Shown here: in pieces, positions 1 through 8,030 of the stretch
How positions within the stretch are numbered: the first letter of the stretch is position 1
Layout: every line of letters begins with the position of its first letter
From: Anaerolineales bacterium
GTDB lineage: Bacteria; Chloroflexota; Anaerolineae; Aggregatilineales; J027
Direction: 5' to 3'
Assembly (NCBI GenBank): GCA_020634155.1
Contig: JACKCI010000002.1
Span: forward strand, 1,640,917-1,704,916
DNA: 64,000 nucleotides
The notes under the pieces: generated by a model
What the model was told of the DNA's origin: nothing
The model's database searches: none
Seen by the model: only the letters and a program-made list of their open reading frames with translations
Translations under genes and position numbers: made by a program

Positions 1-468
1 CAATTGGCTGTGCAAGCGTTGGGCTAGATGCGAGTTGAAAATAATACGTTGGGCTAGATGGCGTGAGAAACGTCCCGCTATCCGTTGTACAATACGGGTA
101 TGGTGTTTGCTATCCTGTGGGGATAAAGCCGAAGCCCGCACATTCCAAATAACGGGAATACGACCCGCCGCTAGGCTACCCACCAAATCCGCATGATACA
201 TCCATGTTTGGAGCAAGTCAGGGGCATCTTGGCGGAGCCAACGCCGCAGCCGCCCTATCGTGCCAAGGCTGGCAAGGCTAGGGCGCATCTGCAAAGCACG
301 GACTGGAATACCAAGGCCTTGGATTTTTTCACCAACTGGGCCGATGGTTGTGAGTGAAATAACAGCGTTTTCAAACTGGTCGCGGTTCATACCCGCAAGG
401 AGCTTGTAGAGCATCATCTCGGCTCCTCCGGTGTCCAGACCAGTAATTAGATGAGTTATCTTAATCAA
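1..468 (-). CDS. Glycosyltransferase family 4-like protein, N-terminal part (runs off window)
   Basis: Read leftwards from a TTG start (466-468), the frame is open for 156 codons to the window edge, so only the N-terminal half is present. It begins with a strand followed by LITGLDTGGAE (residues 7-17), the loop that opens the acceptor domain of GT-B glycosyltransferases; a later TWMYHADLVG is also typical. Such enzymes move a sugar from a nucleotide sugar onto an exopolysaccharide, lipid or surface glycan at the cytoplasmic membrane face. A GGGAGAG ribosome site lies seven bases before the TTG, which decides the start. The catalytic C-terminal domain and the substrate are not visible. A repeated HLAQR causes a short DNA repeat near the edge. 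Confidence 0.8.
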   Translation of the reverse strand, partial: MIKITHLITGLDTGGAEMMLYKLLAGMNRDQFENAVISLTTIGPVGEKIQGLGIPVRALQMRPSLASLGTIGRLRRWLRQDAPDLLQTWMYHADLVGSLAAGRIPVIWNVRASALSPQDSKHHTRIVQRIAGRFSRHLAQRIIFNSHLAQRLHSQL

Positions 469-1121
469 TGGCAAACTCTCCCAAACGTGTATGGATACCG
501 ATTATACTGCTCGTCAGTGCGATTCTGGCCTGCAATTTGGCAACGGTCAGCGATTCGGGTGCATTACCTGAGTCCGAGATTACGCCCGTCAATACCAATG
601 ACTGGGTAGCCTATACGGGGCGCAATGTGCGGGTGGGCGCTCCGGCTGCCACATGGGGCCAAGTGCCATCTGATGCGGCTGAGGCTACCCTCATCTTAGC
701 AGATTGGCGCGTGCGTGACCCCTCGGTTGCCAACGTCTTTGAAGCCCTGACCCGCCTCGCCAGTGACCCCAACAGCCGCTTAGTCCTGATGCGGAATGAT
801 GGCATTGCATGGCTGCGGGTATGGGTGCAACCCTTGGGTGATTTGACCTTTCAGGAATTTCTTGACCAAACTGCCGCGACCCTCACCAATCTCGGCATGG
901 CTCCCTATAACAAGCGCCAAGTTACGCTATCAGTCGGTGACGCGGTGCGTTGGGAAACGCAGAGTTCACCACCGGGCAGCCGTATCATCAACCGCCAATA
1001 TCAGTATTGGGTGGTGATTGACAGCAATGTTTATATCCTCAATTTCAGCGCACAGGCCGCCGACTTTGACAGTCTTGCTCCGATTTTTGAGTCGATGGCC
1101 CTCTCCTTCTGGATATTCTAA
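468..1121 (+). CDS. Lipoprotein of unknown function
   Basis: A 217-residue protein with a classic lipoprotein signal: basic N-terminus (residues 6-7 KR), hydrophobic core, and lipobox LILAC-type ending in Cys22 (ILAC). It should be diacylated and anchored on the outer face of the cytoplasmic membrane. The remainder is a compact soluble domain with several Trp residues and an aromatic C-terminus; I do not recognise the family. The start codon touches the start of the divergent glycosyltransferase, so the two genes share no untranslated space. No Shine-Dalgarno sequence is visible upstream, so a leaderless or very short-leader transcript is possible. Confidence 0.75.
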   Translation: MANSPKRVWIPIILLVSAILACNLATVSDSGALPESEITPVNTNDWVAYTGRNVRVGAPAATWGQVPSDAAEATLILADWRVRDPSVANVFEALTRLASDPNSRLVLMRNDGIAWLRVWVQPLGDLTFQEFLDQTAATLTNLGMAPYNKRQVTLSVGDAVRWETQSSPPGSRIINRQYQYWVVIDSNVYILNFSAQAADFDSLAPIFESMALSFWIF

Positions 1122-1169
1122 GCTACTGCTTAGGTTCACAGTGTATGCTGAGGGCAAGGAGACTAACCC

Positions 1170-1622
1170 ATGCCCAAAGTATTTGAACACCGTTCGATTA
1201 TCCCGACCACCGTTGAAGCCATAATAACCTTCCATGAGCATCCGCGTGCCTTCCAGCGCTTGACCCCGCCACCTGTTTTTATCCACATGCAGCGCAATGA
1301 CCTGCAATCACTGACCGAGGGCGAGGTGGCCTTCACGATGTGGATGGGGCCAATACCAGTGCGCTGGCTGGCACGCCATGAAGCGGGGCCAACACCCCAA
1401 TCCTTTATTGACCGCCAGCTAGAGGGGCCATTGGCAGCATGGGAGCATCAACATATTTTTGAGGCGGTACCGGATGGGGTGGCGCTGATTGACCACATCA
1501 CCCTTGAGCATCGCAAAGGTTGGCGAGGCTGGTTGACACGATTGGCCTTTGATGGCTTGCCGCTACGGATGCTGTTCATCTATCGTCATTGGCGGACACG
1601 GCTGGCTTTGCGTCAAGATTGA
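1170..1622 (+). CDS. SRPBCC/START-like ligand-binding protein
   Basis: A 150-residue protein beginning MPKVFEHRSIIP, with a helix after the first strand (TTVEAIITFHEHPRAF) and a long C-terminal helix. This order and the HP..F..LTPPP pattern are those of the SRPBCC/polyketide-cyclase-like fold, which binds hydrophobic ligands in a helix-grip cavity. Family relatives often sit beside carotenoid or oxidoreductase genes, and a desaturase-like gene lies 1.3 kb downstream. AAGGAG precedes the ATG. Ligand and reaction cannot be read from the sequence. Confidence 0.7.
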   Translation: MPKVFEHRSIIPTTVEAIITFHEHPRAFQRLTPPPVFIHMQRNDLQSLTEGEVAFTMWMGPIPVRWLARHEAGPTPQSFIDRQLEGPLAAWEHQHIFEAVPDGVALIDHITLEHRKGWRGWLTRLAFDGLPLRMLFIYRHWRTRLALRQD

Positions 1623-1632
1623 GCCTATAGCG

Positions 1633-1669
1633 CTCCTTTTGGGTTACACTTAGCAACGACTAAAAGGAG
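1633..1669 (+). promoter_or_regulatory. Inverted repeat covering the ribosome site of the acetyltransferase gene
   Basis: CTCCTTTT at 1633-1640 is exactly complementary to AAAAGGAG at 1662-1669, with a 21-base loop. The right arm is the Shine-Dalgarno sequence of the next gene (ATG at 1677). If the transcript starts upstream of 1633, the hairpin would hide the ribosome site. A TACACT hexamer inside the loop (1645-1650) could instead be a -10 element, in which case the left arm would not be transcribed. Confidence 0.4.
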
Positions 1670-1676
1670 TTTGCCC

Positions 1677-2873
1677 ATGCCCACTGTTGAAATTCGCCGT
1701 ATTGAAGGCGATGAATTACTCGATACGTTTTTCCCACTGACCACTTATGCCTTTGCGGAAAGCCCCGGTACCCAAACCCGCGCCGATTTAGAGAAGCACG
1801 CCCCTTATCATCAAGACCGCTATATCGTGGCTGTTTTTGAGGATGGGGTAGCGGTAGCAACCGCCAACTCCATCCCGATGACGCAAAATGTACGCGGTAA
1901 GGTCTTTAAGATGGGCGGGGTGGCCTCGGTCACGACGATGCCCCAAGCCCGCCGCAAAGGGTATGCCCGCCAGATGATGCAACACCTCTTCGCCACCATG
2001 TTCGACTTTGGGCAGGGGGTCTCGTCGCTCTACCCCTTCCGCGAGTCATTCTATGGACGGCTGGGCTATATCGGCTTCCCGCATGTGCGGCTCATGCGCT
2101 TCAACCCGCTCAACCTGACGCCACTCCTTCAACATGAATTGGCGGGCACGGTGGAACTGATGCACATGCGTGAGGGCTTCCCCATCTATTGGGACTTCCT
2201 ACAACGCCTCCAGCCCCATCAGCACGGCTTCTCGATACTATCCGACCAATTGATGCGCCGCTTGGGAGAGCAAGCCAATGTGTGGGTAGCGGTTGCTACC
2301 GACACAACAGGAAGCGTGGTAGGGATTATGCTTTACCAGATAACGGGCTTTGCCAAGGAACTTCGCAGTAGCAAGTTTCTCTATAGCAATAGCCTTGGTA
2401 AATACCTCTTGCTGCAATGGTTGGGGCAACATGCCGACCAAACGCGGACGATTAGCTTGCGGCTCCCCCCTGACCACACTCTCGAAACATGGGCCTTTGA
2501 CCTCAACAGTGAGGTCTATACCATCCCCATTTCTGAGGGGCCGCCCACGCCAATGGGCCGCGTCACGATTGTCGAGCAACTCAGCGGCATTCATACTGGA
2601 GCGGGAGCCTTTACCGCCCAGATTGTTGATGAATACTGCCCTTGGAATAACGGTACCTATTGCTTTGAGACCGTTGAGGGCCAATTGGTGGTCACGCCTG
2701 CTGAGATTGCCGATTGTGAGTTGAGCATTCAAGGGCTGTCGGCACTGGTCTTCTGCGGCTATGACCCTGCTGATTTTGTCTATCGGGGGTGGGGCAACCC
2801 TGATACGGACACGCAGGCCGTCATGCGCTCGATGTTCCCGCCCGCGTGGCCCTATGTGAGCGCTAACTTCTAG
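1677..2873 (+). CDS. Eis-type GNAT N-acetyltransferase
   Basis: About 398 residues, the usual length for the Eis family (Eis of mycobacteria acetylates aminoglycosides and lysine groups from acetyl-CoA). The N-terminal GNAT domain has the acetyl-CoA loop in the segment MPQARRKGYARQMMQ, followed by LYPFRESFYGRLGY, a typical Eis signature. A second degenerate GNAT domain and a C-terminal SCP2-like beta domain follow, ending before GYDPADFVYRG. ATG 1677 is chosen over TTG 1671 because AAGGAG lies seven bases before it. Its neighbours are unrelated enzymes, so the substrate is unknown. Confidence 0.85.
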   Translation: MPTVEIRRIEGDELLDTFFPLTTYAFAESPGTQTRADLEKHAPYHQDRYIVAVFEDGVAVATANSIPMTQNVRGKVFKMGGVASVTTMPQARRKGYARQMMQHLFATMFDFGQGVSSLYPFRESFYGRLGYIGFPHVRLMRFNPLNLTPLLQHELAGTVELMHMREGFPIYWDFLQRLQPHQHGFSILSDQLMRRLGEQANVWVAVATDTTGSVVGIMLYQITGFAKELRSSKFLYSNSLGKYLLLQWLGQHADQTRTISLRLPPDHTLETWAFDLNSEVYTIPISEGPPTPMGRVTIVEQLSGIHTGAGAFTAQIVDEYCPWNNGTYCFETVEGQLVVTPAEIADCELSIQGLSALVFCGYDPADFVYRGWGNPDTDTQAVMRSMFPPAWPYVSANF

Positions 2874-2920
2874 CGCATAAGTAGGGGCTAAGTGTTCAGC
2901 AAGAAAACTGTGAAAATCAG

Positions 2921-2949
2921 TTGACGCCGCCAATGCCCTCCGCTACGCT
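2921..2949 (+). promoter_or_regulatory. Sigma-70-type promoter for the desaturase-photolyase genes
   Basis: TTGACG at 2921-2926, a 17-base spacer and TACGCT at 2944-2949 make a reasonable housekeeping promoter about 22 bases before the ATG at 2972. It would transcribe the oxidoreductase and the overlapping photolyase. Confidence 0.5.
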
Positions 2950-2971
2950 GTAGACAGGAGAAGGATACAGC

Positions 2972-4504
2972 ATGAGCAACATTATTGTTATCGGTTCAGG
3001 CATTGGCGGCCTCACCACTGCAGCGCTTTTGGCCCAGCAGGGCTATCGCGTTACGGTACTCGAAGCCCAAACCTACCCCGGAGGCTGTGCCAGCACCTTT
3101 ACCCATCAAGGCTATCGCTTTGAGAGCGGGGCAACGCTGGCGGGTGGTTTTCAAGCCGATGGCCCCCACGCCTTGGTTGCCCAGCGCTTAGGCATTAGTT
3201 GGCCTATCCATCGTTGTGACCCCGCATGGGTGGTGCATCTGCCCGACCGTTCAATTACCCTGACCAGCGATTATCAGGACATCCTCGCCCAGTTCCCCGA
3301 AGGCCAAGCGTTTTGGGCCGAGCAGCAGCGTGTGGCGGATTTAGGTTGGGCGATGGCGGCGGATGGCTTGCCGTGGCCGCCGACTAACCCCGCCGAGTTA
3401 GTGCAGTTGGCGCGGATTGGGTTAAATCATTTCCCCGCTGATATGCGCTTGGCCCGCTATGCCTTGGGAACGGTGCGCGGCTGGTTGGCACGGCATGGCT
3501 TGGCGCATAACACCGCCTTCAAGCGTTTCATTGACGCTCAATTGCTCATCTCGGCTCAGACGACGGCTGACCATGCCAACGCGCTCTATGGAGCCACCGC
3601 CCTTGACCTTGCCCGCCAAGGGGTGCAACATGTCGAAGGCGGCATCGGGGGCCTTGCGGAAACGCTGGTGCAAGCGATTAAGGCTTACGGGGGCGAGGTG
3701 CTGTATCGGCGGCGCGTGAGCCAGATTAAGGTCGAGGCTGGGCGCGTGGTGGGGGTACAGGCCATGCACGGACGCCATGACACCACTGGCACCTTCTACC
3801 CCGCCGACTTTGTGGTTGCCAATGTCACGCCTTGGTCGCTGGATACGCTGTTGGGTGAAGATAGTCCGCGCCGCCTACGCCGTGAGACTCACAAGCGACA
3901 AGCGGGCTGGGGAGCCTTTGCCCTGCATTTAGGCGTGAAGGCTGACCAACTTCCCCAAGGTATCCCTGACCACCACCAGATTATCACCGAGATGGAAGGG
4001 CCATTGGGCGAAGGTCGCAGCCTGTTTATTTCGATGTCGCCCCTGTGGGATAGCAGTCGCGCCCCATCGGGCCATCGGGCCGTGACGATTACGACCCACA
4101 CTGCCGTGCAACCTTGGTGGGATGTGCTGGCAAGCGATGAGGCTGCCTATCACGCCCGCAAGCAAGCCTATACTGAGCGCATATTGCAGACGGTGGAGGG
4201 CATGATAGCAGGTTTTCGGGATAGCCTTGAGCTAGTGCTACCGGGGAGTCCGGTGACTTATCAATTCTATACCGAGCGTCATTTGGGGATGGTCGGCGGG
4301 TTCCCCCAGCAATCACTCTTCACCGCCCGTAGCCCACACACGGGGTTGCCTAATCTGCGCTTGGTCGGCGATTCCATCTTCCCCGGTCAATCCACCGCTG
4401 GTGTGACCCTTGGCGCGATGCGGGTAGCGCAGGACATCCAGCGGCGTCTACCTATTGAAGGGAGGCAGCATGAGCGCTCCAGTCTTCATGTGGTTCCGTC
4501 GTGA
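2972..4504 (+). CDS. FAD-dependent oxidoreductase, phytoene desaturase/carotene isomerase family
   Basis: 510 residues. The N-terminus carries the FAD-binding dinucleotide fold IVIGSGIGGLTTAALLA followed by VTVLEA and PGGCAS; the C-terminus has the family's second FAD motif, NLRLVGDSIFPGQSTAG. This arrangement is that of CrtI/CrtD/CrtISO-type desaturases and isomerases acting on carotenoids at the membrane. AGGAGAAGG lies before the ATG. The end overlaps the photolyase start by about 35 bases, so the two are translationally coupled. Other members of this family act on non-carotenoid lipids, so the exact substrate is open; no other carotenoid gene is in the window. Confidence 0.8.
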   Translation: MSNIIVIGSGIGGLTTAALLAQQGYRVTVLEAQTYPGGCASTFTHQGYRFESGATLAGGFQADGPHALVAQRLGISWPIHRCDPAWVVHLPDRSITLTSDYQDILAQFPEGQAFWAEQQRVADLGWAMAADGLPWPPTNPAELVQLARIGLNHFPADMRLARYALGTVRGWLARHGLAHNTAFKRFIDAQLLISAQTTADHANALYGATALDLARQGVQHVEGGIGGLAETLVQAIKAYGGEVLYRRRVSQIKVEAGRVVGVQAMHGRHDTTGTFYPADFVVANVTPWSLDTLLGEDSPRRLRRETHKRQAGWGAFALHLGVKADQLPQGIPDHHQIITEMEGPLGEGRSLFISMSPLWDSSRAPSGHRAVTITTHTAVQPWWDVLASDEAAYHARKQAYTERILQTVEGMIAGFRDSLELVLPGSPVTYQFYTERHLGMVGGFPQQSLFTARSPHTGLPNLRLVGDSIFPGQSTAGVTLGAMRVAQDIQRRLPIEGRQHERSSLHVVPS

Positions 4505-5879
4505 TTTGCGCTTGCAGGACAATCTAGCGCTAGAGGCCGCCCTCCGCAGTGGACAGCCTGTTATCCCGTTGTTCATCTTCGACCCTGCTATTCTCGGCAG
4601 CCAGTGGACGGGTGTGCCACGCTTGGCCTTTATGCTCAAGGGGTTGCAAGCCTTGAACGAGAGTCTAGCACCCTATCGCACCCATCTATGGGTTGAAGAT
4701 GGCGACCCCCGCGAAGTCTTGCCACGCTTGGTGCAACAATGGGGAGCCACTGCGCTATACTACAATCGGGATTATTCGCCCTTTGCCCGTCGGCGCGATG
4801 CAGAGATTGAAACACTGCTCGATATTTCCGTGCATGGCTTTGATGATGCCGTGTTGCACACTCCCGGTACCGTCGTCAAAGCCGATGGCAAGCCCTATAC
4901 CGTCTTCACGCCCTTTAAGAAGCAATTGCTGACTCTAGACAAACGCCCACTGGTCGAGGGCTATTTGGATAAGGGACACTTTGCTAAGACGAAATCTGCT
5001 CCCCTGCCTGCGTTGCACGATTTAGGCTTTGCTGAACCTAATACGCCCCTGCCGCCTGTGGGTGAAGCGGCTGCCCATGCCCGCCTGCAAGCCTTTACCG
5101 ATAACGCCATTTTTGACTATGGGGAGGGCCGCAATCGGCTGGTGGCGCAACCATGGACGGATACCCGCGTTGGCTCCTCCTACCTCTCGCCTTATCTGCG
5201 CTTCGGGATGCTCTCACCACGTCAGGTCTATTGGCAAGCACACGAGGTCTATCCCCTTGCCCAGCATCAAGCCGCCCGCGAGTCAGTGGAGACCTTTGTC
5301 AGCGAACTGATTTGGCGTGAATTTTACATGCACATCCTCTATCATTTCCCGCATGTGATGGGGGGTAGTTTTCGGTCTGAATATGACCGACTGGTATGGG
5401 ACAATAACCCCGCCCATTTTGCGGCATGGCAGGTGGGGCAAACAGGCTATCCGGTCATTGATGCGGCTATGCGCCAATTGCAAGCCATCGGCTGGATGCC
5501 CAACCGCGCCCGTATGATTGTCGCCAGCTTCTTGACCAAAGATTTGCTAATTGATTGGCGGTGGGGTGAGACCCATTTCATGCAGTGGTTGATTGATGGC
5601 GACCCAGCAGCGAATAATGGTGGCTGGCAATGGTCAGCAGGCACAGGCACCGACGCCCAACCCTATTTCCGCATCTTCAATCCTGTCTCCCAATCACAGA
5701 AATTCGACCCTGACGGGGAATATATCCGCCACTGGGTACCTGAATTGCGCGGGGTGCCTGACCGCTATATTCACAGCCCTTGGCAGATGACACCTCCGCC
5801 CGCTGACTATCCACCGCCTATCGTTGACCACGCCGCCGCCCGCGCCCGAACCCTAGCCGCCTATCAAGCCATTAAATGA
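4470..5879 (+). CDS. phrB: Deoxyribodipyrimidine photolyase
   Basis: 469 residues, normal for class I CPD photolyases, which split UV-induced pyrimidine dimers with blue light and reduced FAD. The N-terminal antenna domain starts FMWFRRDLRLQDN. The helical FAD domain holds the expected signatures: RMIVASFLTKDLLIDW, WRWGE, DGDPAANNGGWQW and TGTDAQPYFRIFNP. ATG 4470 follows GGGAGG at good spacing; an in-frame TTG at 4455 is less likely. The antenna chromophore cannot be assigned. Coupling with the desaturase-like gene suggests a light-damage response unit. Confidence 0.95.
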   Translation: MSAPVFMWFRRDLRLQDNLALEAALRSGQPVIPLFIFDPAILGSQWTGVPRLAFMLKGLQALNESLAPYRTHLWVEDGDPREVLPRLVQQWGATALYYNRDYSPFARRRDAEIETLLDISVHGFDDAVLHTPGTVVKADGKPYTVFTPFKKQLLTLDKRPLVEGYLDKGHFAKTKSAPLPALHDLGFAEPNTPLPPVGEAAAHARLQAFTDNAIFDYGEGRNRLVAQPWTDTRVGSSYLSPYLRFGMLSPRQVYWQAHEVYPLAQHQAARESVETFVSELIWREFYMHILYHFPHVMGGSFRSEYDRLVWDNNPAHFAAWQVGQTGYPVIDAAMRQLQAIGWMPNRARMIVASFLTKDLLIDWRWGETHFMQWLIDGDPAANNGGWQWSAGTGTDAQPYFRIFNPVSQSQKFDPDGEYIRHWVPELRGVPDRYIHSPWQMTPPPADYPPPIVDHAAARARTLAAYQAIK

Positions 5880-5888
5880 GGAAAACGG

Positions 5889-6440
5889 ATGATTTTACAC
5901 CTAGGACAACCTGCCCCCGATGCAACATTGCTCGACCCGCAAGGCCAACCCGTTGACTTGAGTAGCCTATGGGCGCAGGGGCCAACGCTACTAACCTTCC
6001 TGCGCCACTTTGGGTGAGTGTTTTGCCGTGAATGGTTAGCTCAGTTGGAGCTACACAAAGATGCAATACACGCGGCAGACCTCCAGATTATTGCGGTGGG
6101 CATTGGCAAGCCAAAACATGCCGTGCGGGTGTGTGGACGATTTGCGCCAAGCCTAGCGTGCTTGACCAATGAGCAGACCGACACGCACCGGGCCTATGGT
6201 CTTGAGCAAGCGACGCTAGGACAGGTGCTATCGCCTGCGGTGGCGGGGGCGGCTATACGGGCCACCTTGCGCTTCAAGATGCAGGGAGCTACAACGGGTG
6301 ACCCCATGCAACTCCCCGGCACCTTTATCGTTGATACCCTTGGGCGGATTCGCTACACCTACTATAGCCAGCACGTCGGCGACCACCCCAACATCCAGAC
6401 CTTGATTGACCAAATGCCTTTGGCTGAGATAGATAACTAG
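5889..6440 (+). CDS. AhpC/TSA_2-type peroxiredoxin-like protein with in-frame TGA (candidate selenoprotein)
   Basis: ATG 5889 follows GAGG and reads 42 codons to a TGA (6015-6017), then continues in the same frame to TAG at 6438-6440, 183 residues in all. Upstream: MILHLGQPAPDATLLD and LLTFLRHFG. Downstream: VFCREWLAQLEL, then LPGTFIVDTLGRIRY. This is the thioredoxin-fold family that includes SelU/PRXL2-like proteins, in which RHFG is followed by a CxxC redox motif. Here the first Cys position is the TGA, giving U43-V-F-C46 if read as selenocysteine. Both halves are well preserved. A hairpin matching the bacterial SECIS pattern follows. Alternatives are a recent Cys-to-stop mutation or a sequencing error. 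It ends interlocked with the convergent aldehyde dehydrogenase gene. Confidence 0.75.
6033..6057 (+). promoter_or_regulatory. Candidate bacterial SECIS hairpin after the in-frame TGA
   Basis: TAGCTC (6037-6042) pairs perfectly with GAGCTA (6048-6053) around the five-base loop AGTTG; TG/CA (6033-6034 with 6056-6057) may extend the stem across a small internal loop. The loop begins 25 bases after the TGA and has G as its second base. Both fit the known bacterial SECIS pattern (loop 16-37 bases from UGA, G in the first two loop bases, stem of at least four pairs). The same bases encode residues of the protein, so chance is not excluded. Confidence 0.55.
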
Positions 6441-7804
6441 GTGTTAATCACCACCATCTTGAGGGTGGTCATGTCCTCAATGGCAAAATGCGGGCCTTCA
6501 CGTCCAACGCCAGAGTTCTTGTTGCCACCATAGGGCATGTGGTCAACGCGGAAGGTTGGCGAATCGTTGATAATCACACCACCCACATTAAGGCGATTGA
6601 CGGCCCGCATCGCTTTGGCGAGGTCGTTGGTGAAGATACCCGCTTGCAAACCAAAAGCCGAGTCATCAGCAGCCGCAAGGGCCTCATCAAAATCATCATA
6701 GGGAATGAGGTTCACGACGGGGCCAAAAACCTCCTCGCGCATAACCTTCATCTCGGTGCTAACATTTTCCAAGACCGTCGGCATCATCATCGCGCCTTGG
6801 CGTTGTCCGCCGAAGCTGATGCTGGCCCCTTGCTCAACCGCCTCTTGTACCCATGCCTCAACCCGTTGGGCAGCGCTTTCGGTAATCATGGGGCCAATCT
6901 CGGTAGCATCCCGCAGGGGGTCGCCTTGGGCAAGGCGGGCGGTGCGCTCTAGAAATTGGGTGCGGAATGCCTCATAACGGCTACGGTGAACATAAATGCG
7001 TTGGATACTGATGCAGACCTGCCCGCTATAGGCAAAGCTGCCCACCACACAACGCTGCACAGCGTCCTCCAGATTGGCGTCGGGTTCAATGATGGTCGCC
7101 GCATTACCCCCTAGCTCAAAAGCGGTGCGGCGCAGGCCAGCTACTTGGCTGATGGCGTGGGCAACAGGTGGGCTACCCGTGAAGCTAATCATGGCAATAC
7201 GTGGGTCAGTCGTGAGCCAACGCCCCACATCAGCATCACCGACCACAATCTCAAAGGCTTCATCGGGTAGACCCGCTTCGAGCATCAAATCCCGCAAGCG
7301 AATGGACGTTAAGGGGGTGGTGGGAGCAGGTTTAAGAACAATTGGGCAACCCGCAGCAATGGCGGGCGCGATTTTATGGGCCACCAAATTCAGCGGGAAA
7401 TTAAAGGGAGTGATAGCCGCTACCACTCCCACAGGCACCCGCACATAATAGCCGATTTTGCCCAAGCCTCCCTTGGCGGCATCCAGCGGCACGGTTTCGC
7501 CATGAATGCGGCGGGCTTCTTCGGCGGCAAAGGTGAAGGTCTCAACGGCACGGTTGACCTCACCCTTGGCATAGCGCATGGGCTTGGCGCTCTCCGAGGC
7601 CATCAACTCGGCAAGGCTCTGGCTTTGACTCTCAATCAAGTCGGCGGTGCGGGTCAAGATTTGGGCGCGACGGTAGGCGGGCATGGCGGCCAATTGAGGG
7701 GCGATGGCCTGCGCCCTGCCGATGGCGGCTCGCACCTCGGCCTCGGTTGCTTCGGGGATGGTCTCAATGACTTGTTGGGTATAGGGGTTGATAATGGCTG
7801 GCAC
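6437..7804 (-). CDS. NAD(P)-dependent aldehyde dehydrogenase
   Basis: 455 residues, the normal size of the ALDH superfamily, which oxidises aldehydes to acids with NAD(P)+. Visible motifs: AAITPFNFPLNL and KPAPTTPLTS (cofactor binding), ISFTGSPPVA, FELGGNAATII with the general-base Glu, and YSGQVCISIQR with the nucleophilic Cys. The short form and sequence resemble lactaldehyde, succinate-semialdehyde or phosphonoacetaldehyde dehydrogenases, but the substrate cannot be fixed. The GTG start at 7804 follows AGGAG. It stands alone, convergent with the peroxiredoxin-like gene. Confidence 0.92.
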   Translation of the reverse strand: MPAIINPYTQQVIETIPEATEAEVRAAIGRAQAIAPQLAAMPAYRRAQILTRTADLIESQSQSLAELMASESAKPMRYAKGEVNRAVETFTFAAEEARRIHGETVPLDAAKGGLGKIGYYVRVPVGVVAAITPFNFPLNLVAHKIAPAIAAGCPIVLKPAPTTPLTSIRLRDLMLEAGLPDEAFEIVVGDADVGRWLTTDPRIAMISFTGSPPVAHAISQVAGLRRTAFELGGNAATIIEPDANLEDAVQRCVVGSFAYSGQVCISIQRIYVHRSRYEAFRTQFLERTARLAQGDPLRDATEIGPMITESAAQRVEAWVQEAVEQGASISFGGQRQGAMMMPTVLENVSTEMKVMREEVFGPVVNLIPYDDFDEALAAADDSAFGLQAGIFTNDLAKAMRAVNRLNVGGVIINDSPTFRVDHMPYGGNKNSGVGREGPHFAIEDMTTLKMVVINT

Positions 7805-7903
7805 AGCAAAACTCCTTTATTCACTTGTTCGATAACCCTCACCTAGCTATAAATTTGAGGGTATTCACAGGTCTCCGCGCTTTTCAGTATCTTCCACCGT
7901 AAT

Positions 7904-7934
7904 TTGACAAGCGCGGTATAATCGCCTCTATATT
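7904..7934 (+). promoter_or_regulatory. Probable promoter region before the CcmC-like gene
   Basis: In the 226-base gap between divergent genes, TTGACA (7904-7909) is followed by TATAAT (7917-7922, too close to pair with it) and TATATT (7929-7934, 19-base spacer). One or both -10 elements probably drive the gene starting at 8031. The choice cannot be made by eye. The rest of the gap holds nothing else recognisable. Confidence 0.4.
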
Positions 7935-8030
7935 TATAAAGTGTCTCAATTCGTCAATCCGCTCTGCAACTAGCACCAAGGCGGATGGCGGGTTGCGGGT
8001 TGCGGTTGAGAGGGCCACAGTAAACGCATC

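Noticed and set aside
2238..2933. A 231-residue minus-strand frame within the acetyltransferase gene
   Set aside because: It is a shadow frame with no recognisable domain, opposite a full-length conserved gene.
6034..6056. tRNA D-arm look-alike (TTAGCTCAGTTGG) within the peroxiredoxin-like gene
   Set aside because: No acceptor stem, anticodon arm or T-loop sequence can be placed around it, and the bases are in a conserved coding frame; it is better read as part of the SECIS-like hairpin or as chance.
5889..6440. Plain pseudogene caused by a nonsense mutation
   Set aside because: Not excluded, but ranked lower: the stop falls exactly on the redox Cys column, the rest of the frame is intact, and a suitably placed hairpin follows.
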